This document shows positions 24,300 to 36,300 of a DNA stretch of 58,385 bases, piece by piece; within the stretch, counting starts at the first letter, position 1; the number at the start of each line of letters is the position of its first letter. Under the pieces are notes generated by a model that was not told the origin of the DNA, did not search any database, and was given only the letters and a program-made list of their open reading frames with translations. The DNA is from Saccoglossus kowalevskii. Its lineage: Eukaryota; Hemichordata; Enteropneusta; Harrimaniidae. Made by a program: the position numbers and the translations under genes. The DNA lies in the NCBI RefSeq assembly GCF_000003605.2, contig NW_003121911.1:250594-308978 (forward strand). The letters run 5' to 3'.

Positions 24300-27200
24300 C
24301 ATTTCGTTAACTCTTTAAATAAATATGCTGATGATAGCTGGCCAGACTGCGATCCAATTAGTGAAAACGTCAAAGCCATGTTAGAAAAAACTAAAACTTC
24401 GAAGTAAAAAAAAAAATAATGTTGGCGGCGATTTTTGTGTGATTGAAAAAAAACACCTACGGATATCTACAACCACGTGAACGCTGTGCCCCTCATGACC
24501 AATTATGGATTACGATTTACTTAAGCCGAAATGATTCACAAAGAAACCATTGTTTATAAAGAAAATATTGCAACGAATTAAAGTATCTTTGTCACTAAGA
24601 AATTTACAATGCTTAGCCAACAACTTGAACTGAATTCCGAGATGTGTTTGTTTATCAAAGGAGTCGTCATCCCTTGAACATTAACCCTGCTTTCTCTGGT
24701 GAATTAAAAGAGTATAATATTTACAACTGGGGAGGTGGTGCTGTGTGTGCAAATAGAAGTGATAATGCCACGTTATCCCGCGATGATACAATTACTCGGA
24801 TTTCATTGAGATGCTCGATATGTCGGTTTCCCTAGACAGAGGCGCCGAGTAGGGGGAAGCGAAATTGTGGAGTAAAAATCAAAGGCTATTGAATGAGAAA
24901 TGAGAGGCAATCCAAAGGCTTGATTTATTATCCAGTCATTATTTCATTTGAGTCCATTTACTAAATAACACGGTCACAATGGCCGCCCTTTACAACGCGA
25001 CATGACGCTGACGTCACGACCACGTTGCCACGGAAACTAAAGAGCTTCTCCGGAGAGAAATTTCCGCTGAATAGGGTAGTGGGAGTCGCTTTGAGTAGGC
25101 CTGTCGTTTTCTTAACGCGCCTGGAATTCTACGTTGTCAGCCACAGTGAACACATGACTGTGTTGATTTCATTATCAATAAAGGCAGTTGGCCTCTACAA
25201 CGAATTGACGTTCCTTTGTTCATATTATATAAGATGTGTAACTGTATTCACCAACCCATTCCACTAATTATATGTTTCTATACATTTGATCATCTCTATA
25301 GTTTTTGCTTTGTCACGACTTAAATAAATTAGACCTCGAATTTTAATAAAACTAAGGCTAGGCCGCAGTCGCCAAGGAAACGGTACGCAAAAGAACTTGT
25401 TTTTCCCATCATGGCATACGACGGACGGACTCCTGACGCCGTAGCAGTAAGCATGAAAATATCGATAGGTACGATAAAAATGAGTTTACTTGATAGTACT
25501 TTCTAGCAACAATGAACTATATTCCCATGAATAATTCATATTACCTGCAGAAATGGTACAATTATAATCAACACAACAGTATTCGACTAATAATTACCAC
25601 AACAAATAAAAATAACTACTACAACCTGTAGTACATAACTTCTTAATATTATCTTTCTGTTATTAGGACCAATCAAAGATAATATTATCCTTTTCAGTGA
25701 TGGGCCGCTCAGAGATATATCTGGCCCCTTGTTTGGGACAAGAAAGTATTATTTTCGTCACTTTTGGGATCACGGTCGAGGATAATATTATCTCTCCTTG
25801 TTATTGGAACCACGTAGGGATAATATTGTCCGTGTATGTAAGATGGTGCTATTAAATAGATTTCAGTGCCACCATGGCGTCTTTGTAGGGTTCTTATTAC
25901 AATGAATCGGCAAATAAAAATAATTGTTGTTGTCAAAACTATCTCGACGGTCGAAGAACAGGATGTCGATAACTTTACTTTTTCTCAATCATTCTGTCAA
26001 ACGATGGCGATCATTATTAATAATACAGAAAGATTTTACTTTTTAAAATATATTTTAACTGGAGGTATTAAATTTAATTATATAAAAATTCATTTGTGGA
26101 AATGAAATGAAAAGGAAATGCACATTTAACTCCGACATGTTGCATTGAGTTGAGATAGAGACAAGTATGCCTCTCTATATACCATGAATCTATGGCGGAA
26201 CAAGCTAAGCTCATTATCGATTGCCATAGACAAATTAGTCGGTGTTCGCCTTCGGGTCTCACTGATCATATCAGGTATGATTATTTACATTTGAGCCCGT
26301 GGTGTTCAATGAATTAGTGATATTATTTATTTCACCTATGTAATACTAGTAGTACGTATACGCGTATTTCATATACCTATGCTACGCCGCGTAGATTCAA
26401 CAACAGCCTAGAACGCGCGGCGTCGATTCAACAACTGTCTAGAACGCACAGACCTGTAGTATGTATGTGGGTTCAGGGGTCATACGAATGAGAATATTTA
26501 AATTAGGGTTCAAGTTGTTTGTTGGGTAATACCTCACTCTTGGGGATTTTCAACAATACTGCAGTAGCAGTGGATGTATTATTATAAATCTCGTACTAAT
26601 TGCGGATGTGACCTTTAGTGTTAAAAGCGCCATCAACGCCGAAAGTATGTAATTCAACAAAAGAGTGAGATGCTTAATATATTTGTCATTTCTTCTCTAT
26701 AAGCTTAGAAAATGCGTTGCCATAGTAACTGTCCATACACCATGATAAGTGACGTAATATATCGTAATGCGATTTTCATTTCTTGCTCTTTACAAGACGT
26801 TTAAGTTATTATAAATTTATTATCATAAAAAATCATGCCTTGCAATTTTTGACAATCGTTCACAGGAGTGTATCGTATTTTCGTGGCACACCTGAAAAAT
26901 CACTCTCGCTTGTCTCATTTCACCACATCATAACTACACAATGCATTCGAAAAAATCTCAAATCGCATGATTAGTTAGTCACCTAAAAAGCGGAAGTCTG
27001 TGTTTTTTGCCACATACTTTGATATAAGAAGGATAATTCGCGCCGCTTTTATCTGTTGTAGTTCGAGAAATAGACCCAATCCTACCCATAAATAATGGTT
27101 GCGACCTGAGCACACATAAGGAAGCTGACAAAGGCAATTTAGCGATAAAGCAAAAAGAAGAGGAAGCCACCGGTGAGAGCTTGCCAAACACTAATAACAA

Positions 27201-28900
27201 CACAATCATAATAAAATTCATGGTGACTATATTAACTTTTATTTCACATTTGGCCCCCAGTGACCGTCTTTACAGTAACGTAATTAGACTGAGCCATTGA
27301 ATTCACTCAAGTCTAACTACGTCGTAGGGCGGATACGAGCAACAGGCGGTTATCGATCAATTCGAATAGTAGCCGGCGCAGAGTAAAGGCACATACCAAG
27401 CTCCCGGTCACATATCACAAAGTGCATCCATCAGAGTACTACGATTGCGCTGCTGCAGTAGACACTTGCTGAATCAAGGTGTGATTGATCACGGATACAA
27501 GCACACATAAGGAGACTTCCAAGAAGAGATAGAAGGATCACACAAGGAATAATTCGGGAAAAGATACTGCAGGTGAGGTGAATACTATTATTCCTAAGGG
27601 TCAAATTATATACAGGGACTATATTTATTTAACTGCAACCTCGCAATTGAATTGAAAATCGTGTTTAATCTTTTAAATCCGCGGTTTTTATTTTCCATAT
27701 TACGTGAGCGAAATACGGACATAGCGCGATAGACCGAATGCAGCGAAATATTTTGATTGGAAACAGATCTATCTCTTATTGTGTCAATATATTGGGTGAT
27801 TCATCAAACAAACAGTAGAACGAATGATGGCTGTGATTGTAAAGAGTGCTGCACGTTGATGGGAAAGACTAGAGGAAATTGTGATCCCGTAACGGAATAT
27901 TTTCATGGACGCTTGCTCTTCGGATCTCACCAGGGAACGCTTATTATTGACATCATTAATTAGGCTCAATGAGACGTCCACGCACTGTGCATCACTTTAC
28001 ATGTCTGCATCACACATGCATGATATTAATGTTTCGTAAACGTAACCTCTGTTATTTTTTGAGGTTTGACCAATTTTAATAGATAAGACGTTACCATAGC
28101 TATGATGATTCATAATCGACTTCGTGTTTGTTATAATAAATAATATTTTCAACGTAATGCTGTCAACGAAAAAAAAATCGACGATGACGAGCAACGAAAA
28201 AAAAAATACCCAAATGTAGTTGATATTTAACTCTAGTCTTTATCGGCGCCGTTGTCATAACATACGTCAAGTATTCCTGAATCGAGGCGATTGCAAATCA
28301 ATATCCCTCAAATTCAGCCACAAATTGGCGTGTGTAGCCATATTCTATCCTCATCTTCATTTCACGAGGAGTTTAGTAACATTCTAGCGTAATTGCACAG
28401 AGAAATAAAAGCCGCACCAAGTATGCCGTACAACCTCGTTATGTTTCAGCGGTCATATATACCTTGGCGATAAGGACCGAATGTTCCAAACGTATTATCA
28501 CGTCATTATCGGACGTTCAACTCCCGTTCCACAAGGGAAGTTTTTTTATGATCACGCCCGCGAACACTTCAGTAAGTTTATCACCGCGTAGAGAACAATA
28601 AACTATATTTGACGATGAAACGACTAATTGAACAACTATGAGTAAGTAATTGCGCATGCTTTGCTGAACGGAGCAATTTAGTCTAATACAGACCCCAGAG
28701 AGCCAAGTCAAATCAAGTTCGTACACACCTCCAATTAAAATCGGGTGGTGAGGGGAGACAGTTTAAATGTGAACATGCAGGTAAACTGTTTATACCTACA
28801 CACACATTTGGTCGTATCTATACGCCACAGCCGTAAAACGTAAATACATTAAACTCGTATTATCAGAAGACGATAATCGCTTAGTATAGGTTGTAAAAGT
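24300..28900. other. intergenic DNA, no gene recognised
   Basis: No recognisable protein. A minus-strand 80-codon frame (27221 to 26979) begins with a hydrophobic signal-like segment, and a plus-strand 68-codon frame (27757-27963) has a CDCKECC cluster. Neither has supporting splice context or a known family. Confidence 0.35.
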
Positions 28901-28929
28901 TAATCAATAGACTGATAGACCTTATTTGC

Positions 28930-29000
28930 AAATGGCGGCCGAAATCTCGCCGAGACAGACTGTGACCGAGCTGCGTACACGTGTACCAAAAAGCCGGTTT
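28930..29000 (+). repeat. dispersed repeat family, copy B
   Basis: AAATGGCGGCCGAAATCTCG followed by CCGAGACAGACTGTGACCGAG aligns with copy A at 23657. Downstream, ACACGTGTGAACA-like motifs recur near 29036, 29126, 29250 and 29323. Confidence 0.4.
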
Positions 29001-29940
29001 GGAGACCAGCTTTATAATTAAGCTGGCGTTGAAACGCGTATGAACAAGATAAGCCGGTGCCACGCCGATTTAGTTTAAGACGGCCTAAAATGGCAAGTCT
29101 CGACCGGTACAGAAACTGCTTTAGCACGTGTGAACAATCACGCCGCCTTAAAAGCATGCCCTCAATGTCAGCTTTGCTCTGGAGTTCCATTCATTGCAAG
29201 TATTTTAAAGAAACATGGCGGCCGATAACGACGCCGACTCAGTTATACACGTATGAACACAGTATCAATTAAAACCACTACTAACGAGTGTTTACCAAGT
29301 TAGTCAAACCGGCTCTTGGCCACACGTGTGAACACGGTATTGTTTTAGCTTCTCAAATAATGTTCCATTCTTTCCCTGTGACTATGACGCAAATTTCATT
29401 ATAAACTAATATATCACACATACACACTATTATATAAGATTTTTTTCAGATTCTAAAAGCCCATATTTAAAGACCTACTGCCGATCACGTTAGTGGAGTT
29501 AAATTTATATTTCAGTATTTGAGTATTCCTGGATTCGAATTCTCTCAATTATTGTTTTGCTAACAGAGAATCACCAAGATAATGCCATTTTTATTTTGTA
29601 CCTCATCTAAAACAATTACTTAATTGTTATTCTAATTTACTTCTTTACTTAATTACCACATATAGACGATCGAAGAAGTAAATACAAATGCCAGTCATGT
29701 ACAATATAGAGGAACATGAATGATTGATACCTTGCTCCTTGATTCGAGACATGACCATTTGTTTCGTCAGATATGATGTTTAAATTACGAAGTATGATAT
29801 TATACCTTGTCTCACTTGTGAGTAGGAACTACTTTAATGTAGCCAGCTAGCTCCTTGGTGACGACGCGATTATATCTCTAACAATCACGTGGCAATTTGT
29901 AGCGTTTATGGAGTTTTGTATAATAAAAAAATAATTGATA

Positions 29941-30365
29941 CTAAAACATAACCTGTTCGAACATATAGATTTTACAATTAAGTGTTGATAGTAGTGTTTT
30001 TAATGTATGTACTAAATTGAAAATAAAGTTCTAACATATGCATTTTACCTTAAAGCGTTAATGGAAGTGTTCTTAATTGATGGGCTAAAATATAACCTGT
30101 TCTAACATACAGATTTTACATGTAAGTGTTTAATAGAAGTGTTTCTAATCGATGTTCGAAAATATAACCTATTCTAACATACATATTTTACCATTAAATG
30201 TTGATGGTAGTGTTCTTAATGTATGTACTAAAACATAACATGTTCTAACATACATATTTTACATCTACATAAGTGGTGATGGAAGTGTTCTTAATTGATA
30301 TACTAAACATATCACCTGTTCTGACATACAGATTTTACATTTCAGTGTAATTTGGCGTGTTTTTT
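29941..30365 (+). repeat. diverged minisatellite, about 71-bp unit, six copies
   Basis: Units carry ATAACCTGTTCTAACATACA, GATTTTACA, AAGTGTTGATGG, AGTGTTCTTAAT and GTACTAAA in that order. Six successive copies of about 71 bp are recognisable, each with many differences, so the array is old. No open frame. Confidence 0.8.
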
Positions 30366-31060
30366 TAAATTCAGAAATATTCCCTTTCGTAATATACTAT
30401 TTTAACATTTAAATTTCTGATCGAATTTACGTCTTATCATTTAAATACTATTTTCTACAAAAAACATTACACGTGAAATATTCACACATGAGAACTCGAT
30501 CCGGTAGCCCCCCAATAAAACTCGTTAGAACACCCAAAACATGAGTACTTTAGGCAACGTTATACTATATGCATCATTTTAACTCCTTATAATTAATAGT
30601 TGACTTTGATGCCATTTCCACCTTAAAAGCAATAGTTTGATGAACGTATTGTAACCTAGATACGATAGACATGAGAGTACACATGACACTCAGACGTGAG
30701 CCGTACATGAATTAAGTATGTCTGACTCAACAGGCGGTTAATCGTCTTCGACATTTTAACCGAAAACAGATTGACAATGATGTATAACATACTCTAGTTG
30801 TTATGACGACAATTAATTTTTGTTTGAGATCTTCCTTATAATATATTATATAAATATTATTGTAGAATTAATAATATGTATATCAAGCGCAAGACAATAT
30901 GTTACTGTATGTTTTCTTAAACACACAAAAATATGTATATCACCAATTAATGATAGCTTGCATATGCTAAACGATGAACATAGTTAACAAGTATGTGTTA
31001 ATTATATACACTGACCTATGAATTCAATGAACAATTGTATAATAAGTAATTCATTAATTC

Positions 31061-31147
31061 GTCCATTCATTCATTCATTCATTCATTTATTCAGTCAGTC
31101 AGTCAGTCAGTCAGTCAGTCAGTCAGTCAGTCAGTCAGTCAGTCAGT
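31061..31147 (+). repeat. (ATTC)n and (TCAG)n microsatellites
   Basis: ATTC repeats are followed by about 14 TCAG units and then CAGTACGTACGTACTG, a perfect 16-bp palindrome (31144-31159). The frame reading through here is an artefact of the repeat and the adjoining gap. Confidence 0.9.
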
Positions 31148-31217
31148 ACGTACGTACTGAGAAGGATATACTTTACTTTTCTGTTTACCAAACAGACGTA
31201 TGTAAATATTTATTTTA

Positions 31218-31475
31218 NNNNNNNNNNNNNNNNNNNNNNNNNNNNNNNNNNNNNNNNNNNNNNNNNNNNNNNNNNNNNNNNNNNNNNNNNNNNNNNNNNN
31301 NNNNNNNNNNNNNNNNNNNNNNNNNNNNNNNNNNNNNNNNNNNNNNNNNNNNNNNNNNNNNNNNNNNNNNNNNNNNNNNNNNNNNNNNNNNNNNNNNNNN
31401 NNNNNNNNNNNNNNNNNNNNNNNNNNNNNNNNNNNNNNNNNNNNNNNNNNNNNNNNNNNNNNNNNNNNNNNNNNN
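31218..31475. other. assembly gap (258 N)
   Basis: A run of N flanked on both sides by tetranucleotide (TATT-type) repeats. Probably an unresolved simple repeat. Confidence 1.
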
Positions 31476-31478
31476 TAT

Positions 31479-31517
<39 letters not shown>

Positions 31518-31519
31518 TT
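31476..31519 (+). repeat. (TATT)n microsatellite
   Basis: Eleven TATT units directly after the gap. Confidence 0.95.
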
Positions 31520-32711
31520 ATGTATACCAATCGTATAAAAATCACTACGTTTAATTTCAATCAAAGTTAATTTTCCACACAACAAAGTCATTGTAATGTT
31601 TAGGATAATGAATAGAGGTAGTTAAATAGACAGGGCGTCGGAGGAGTTTGTTGTTAAGAATTCCAGTCTCAAAAATCCGTGAATGGGCATAATGTCGCCC
31701 TATAATAAGTTCTGATACGACACGGTTGTCATCGCAACGACCACTCAAGTAGTTAGATGTCGTATATATTTATGTATCTGGTTGGTCGTGGTGTTCATAA
31801 ACACTAAACTCGAGGAGACTGACTGTTTTTAATTCTAACACTTGCACTAATTTATACTGACTACTTATATTACTATAACCGTGCTGGTACATTTACCAAT
31901 AGGGAACGCTACACATTATTGCCCCGATGGTTGTGAAATTAAGAAATATAATCACGGTGAAACTGGACGCAATCACGATAAATTTAAATACATAATTTGA
32001 TGTTTTATAATACAACATATTGAATGTGACGCACATTGAGTTATTCACGCGGGGTGTGATAAAAGCCGTTGAAAATCGTAGTCGTTAATAGAACACGTAG
32101 AACGTCTTGATTACCGATCCATACCAAACGTTTCCCATTCAATTCACGATACACAATGGTGCGTCACTGTCACACAGGGGGTGGCGTGACAGTACTATCC
32201 CCAGGGCCGAAGTGAGGGTTATAGTAAGTACACACATACACAGACACAATACACACACATTGGAAAATAGAATTGATTTTATCAAGCTGTTGTCGACACA
32301 ATACTATCACGCTTGGTAACCCGATAGACCAATAACCAGTATTTCACTCGCTTATTATATATATCAAGGCATACGACGAGACAAATCACAAGAAGGCATC
32401 GCAAACAGATATGTACTTGATCTGCTTCTGAACTCATTCTTTTGGAATGTGTTGCGGGTCACGTGATACAACCAATGTTGTTTAATAGTAAGTATTATAA
32501 AATTATAGGGCGCCATATTGTCTCATGATGTACAATTGTAAACTGTAAAGGTAATATTGTTTGATACACCAATTGATTGATTACTCCGTAAACTACAAAG
32601 TACACTTAGTATTGACGTTGAGTCAATGCAGCTGCAATGATCTGAGCACATACTAAATTCGACAATATGTTTGAGATTAATCGCCTCCGCCTTGAGCAAA
32701 ACAGACAAGCA

Positions 32712-33346
32712 ATGCAGTTGTATTCATATGCAGATTGTAAACCACTGCAGTTGTATTCATATTCCTATCATAAACCGCTGCAGTTGTATTCATATACAGA
32801 TTGTAAACCACTGCAGTTTTATTCATATGCAGATTGAAACCACTGCAGTTGTATTCATATTCTGATTATAAACCACTGCAGTTGTATTCATATACACATT
32901 GTAAATCACTGGATTTGTACCCATATGCAGAATGTAAACCACTGCAATTATATTCGTATGCAGATTGTAAACCGCTGCAGTTGTATTCGTATACAGATTG
33001 TAAACCACTGTAGTCGTATTCATATGCAGATTGTAAACCACTGCAATTATATTCGTATGCAGATTGTAAACCGCTGCAGTTGTATTCGTATACAGATTGT
33101 AAACCACTGTAGTTGTATTCATATGCAGATTGTAAACCACTGCAGTTGTATTCATATTCTGATTATAAACCACTGCAGTTGTATACATATACACATTGTA
33201 AACCACTGGATTTGTATTCATATGCAGGTTGTAAACCACTGCAATTATATTCGTATGCAGATTGTAAACCGCTGCAGTTGTATTCGTATGAAGACTGTGG
33301 ACCACTACGATTGTATTCATACAAAAATGTTAAACCGTTAGAACTA
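32712..33346 (+). repeat. 33-bp minisatellite, about 19 copies, with 9-unit higher-order period
   Basis: The unit is of the form CTGCAGTTGTATTCATATG then CAGATTGTAAACCA. Variants recur in order: the block starting at 32843 reappears 297 bp (nine units) later at 33140 with few changes, and a three-unit sub-block repeats inside it. Because 33 is divisible by 3 and the unit lacks stops in several frames, long open frames appear on both strands (for example 32823-33320 on the minus strand). They encode only an 11-residue repeat and have no splice or start context, so I treat them as non-coding. Confidence 0.9.
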
Positions 33347-33349
33347 TGA

Positions 33350-36300
33350 ATCTCTGAAAAGATTGTAAATTGACTATATTTTGCAACTTGAGTAAAGTGC
33401 ATGATCTGCAGTTCACAAAGAGCTAGTATTTTTCTAAATTGAAGAAGGAGTTGGCAAAGGTACTAGGTAAAGACTCTAACGTCAGAGCTAACTGGATATT
33501 TGGTTAGAGATACGCTGCAAATATACGTATTCGATACTTTCCATTTCACACGCCAGGTATTGAATCATGAATGAGGAAATGACAGAACATGCAATTGACC
33601 AAATTGCTTGACGAATCTTTCAATTTTATTGTTTTGATCGTGTTATAAGTCGGTTATCGCAACTCGTTCTCATGTGTTTTAGACAAGATGTAGCGTGCAC
33701 AAAGGGAAACGGTCTCTAAACTCGTCTAGTTATCTATCCACATAGCTTGTCACGCTTGTCTCAAATTATGCATGAAATCAATATATCAAAATAAGCGGTT
33801 GATCATTGATCATTGTAACTCAGATAGGTGAGATAAAGAAAAAACAAAATTTGTTGGTATTTTTCCATTTTGAAAATCTTCCAATTACTCAAATGCCTAG
33901 TCAAATTGTTGTTCTAAATTCTATATTACCGGGTTCAGTTACCTTCAGAGCTTTTACAAACGTTGGAGTGACGCAAATTCTTCTGTTTGTCGAATGTAAT
34001 ACATGGATAATTGAAAATTAAATTTAGAAGTGACACTCATACACACATACAGACCACAAACCAAAGCTTTATCAAGCCAGTGTTTCAATGCAACTGCTGC
34101 AATGCCGCCGGTCTTCTTATATTAGTTGAAATTATTCTCGTTTCGCTAAACCAAGTAAGTTCAGGTTTAGTTGATTTTCTCACCAACGCTAAGCATTTGG
34201 CATTAAATGGTCGTTTGGTGTGCCGGGGGCCTTTGGTGATGATAAGATATGATTATTTGTTAAAGAAAACCACATCGCATACAGTACTAAGAATGCATAA
34301 CACACTTATACCAAGTGTCTATAGTATTGATATTATTTGGTAAATTGGTCAATCTATCGAATAACTGAGCCAGGATTCTTAAAACAGCAAACACGAATTG
34401 CTTGTGTTTCGAAAATGGATTCCAGTTGAATTATTCCGTCCACACCAATAAAGTTAAATAAAAAAATACGAAGTATAAAACGACAATGCATTGGATGCAA
34501 CGTACGCTAGGTATGGCATATTTTCTGTTAATGTCATTATGGAAAGATTTGTTTGTATAGTGGGTTGAGTTTATGAGTAGTGAATCACTGGATGTTTATT
34601 CTACAAGAACATTAATATGTAACAAAGTGCGCAGTGGTATATAGTTGTCAGGAGCTGACATTTAAAAAAAATGCAATTTTTATTTAATTTCATGTATAAT
34701 AAAACTGAATATTATATGGCGAAGTGGTCGTTCTAGTTATATAGCCTTACACATTTGCTTCACGTTCTTTCCCCACTTTCGAAATTCAGAACAAAACAAT
34801 CGATGAGGGTTGTTTCGTAGGCTCTCGACAATGACAGATGCCGGTGACAAATCAGTGAACATTATTCTAAAAGTAATTCTATAAAGTCGTCGATAGAGTC
34901 TCTGGCTCAATCACAGATTCAATAATGCGATGCACTAAGCCATGTCAAACGCAGATATCCTCTATTCTTCATTATTGGTCGGTGTGTAATCTTTTGATTA
35001 GACGTTTCCGTCCTAAAGGCTTCCTGTTACTCTGACGTTCAAAATGTCAAGATGTGATAGAACTTTGAAAAGAAAGAAAAATGTAGCATGATCACTGGCC
35101 CAATATCTCGGTTGTTAGGATGTCAAAAGCTACCCATTAAATCGTTCTATTTTTAGACGTTCTATTTTCGTGCATTCGGCGCCCCAGTGACGTCACAGTA
35201 ATGTCGGACGCGAGTCTTTATTTTCGGTTGTTAGCCAGTGGAGAATAACAAATATAACACCCACATGTGAATGGAAATGTTTTCTGACGTGTTTCTCACG
35301 AATACCTCCCATAACTATGATGAATATTAATTACTTATACAATGTAATTAAGTATCAATTGTATTGTACCGACAATTGTCATGTAGACAAAATACATTTA
35401 ATTCTCGAATTGTTAATTTTTTTGAAGGCCATCTTTTGATGCTTTATTTTATTTTCACTCCATAATCTATGAGAGATATAACTAAATAACATTCATTCTT
35501 AGTTAAATTCTGGTGAGTGTCGTCTGCTTGATATAATTATATAATTCGTACTTCAACCAAATACCATACTTAATTAGCAATTTGACTTAGCCTAATTATT
35601 TTAATCATTGTATTATAATACTTACTAGGCGGATCACTGAACCGTTTCAGCCAGCCTTCGAGGCAACGCACGTACAGACACTCGACCAGATTAACCCATT
35701 GGTTCTTGCTAAATAAAGCGAGTCTGTGCCTGTCAGCAACCGTGGAATCACACTGACGTAATAGCTCATATATTTTAGTGTATTTTTGTTTATAAGTTTA
35801 CATATTTTGTGACCATCGAATGGATAGACATGTAATTTATTTATAACATTGCACAGAACTGTCTTTTTCGCATACAATATGTTAAACCTGAGTCTGGGGT
35901 TAAACATTTCATGTTTATCAGCTTGCCAAAAAAAACACTAACACAATCGAATAGAACTATGAAAATGCAGAAAATTCTATTGTGTACGTATATAGCATTT
36001 AAATCCACTTGAATAGACCGCCTCTTAAACCATTGAAATATGAATAGAGCACAGCCCGACATCAGACTCGAAGTTTATATTGGAAACAACCCAATATAAG
36101 TCAATTGTAGTGAAAAAAAATATAGTCTTCAATCGCAGCCTTTCACGACTCATTTCCTCCAGCCTAGCATTTGCCTCACGAATAAATGAGAAAACGTTGG
36201 TATGGTATACAGAATATCAAAGTAAATTAACTATGATGGCATTCATATGCATTGCTAATGGTCACCCACTGAGTCGTTTCTGTTTTAGATTAAACGATTC

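Noticed and set aside
26979-27221. 80-codon minus-strand frame beginning with a signal-peptide-like segment
   Set aside because: Could suggest a small secreted peptide, but there are no dibasic-site repeats, no poly(A) or splice context, and AT-rich DNA often yields hydrophobic starts.
27757-27963. 68-codon plus-strand frame with CDCKECC
   Set aside because: One Cys cluster, no signal peptide, no family recognised, no supporting exon structure.
31018-31554. 178-codon frame on the plus strand
   Set aside because: Consists of simple repeats and 258 undetermined bases.
32823-33341. Long overlapping open frames on both strands (165 and 138 codons)
   Set aside because: They lie wholly in the 33-bp minisatellite; openness follows from a stop-free unit whose length is divisible by 3.
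32712-33346. CRISPR-like array
   Set aside because: Eukaryotic context, no unique spacers; it is a head-to-tail minisatellite.
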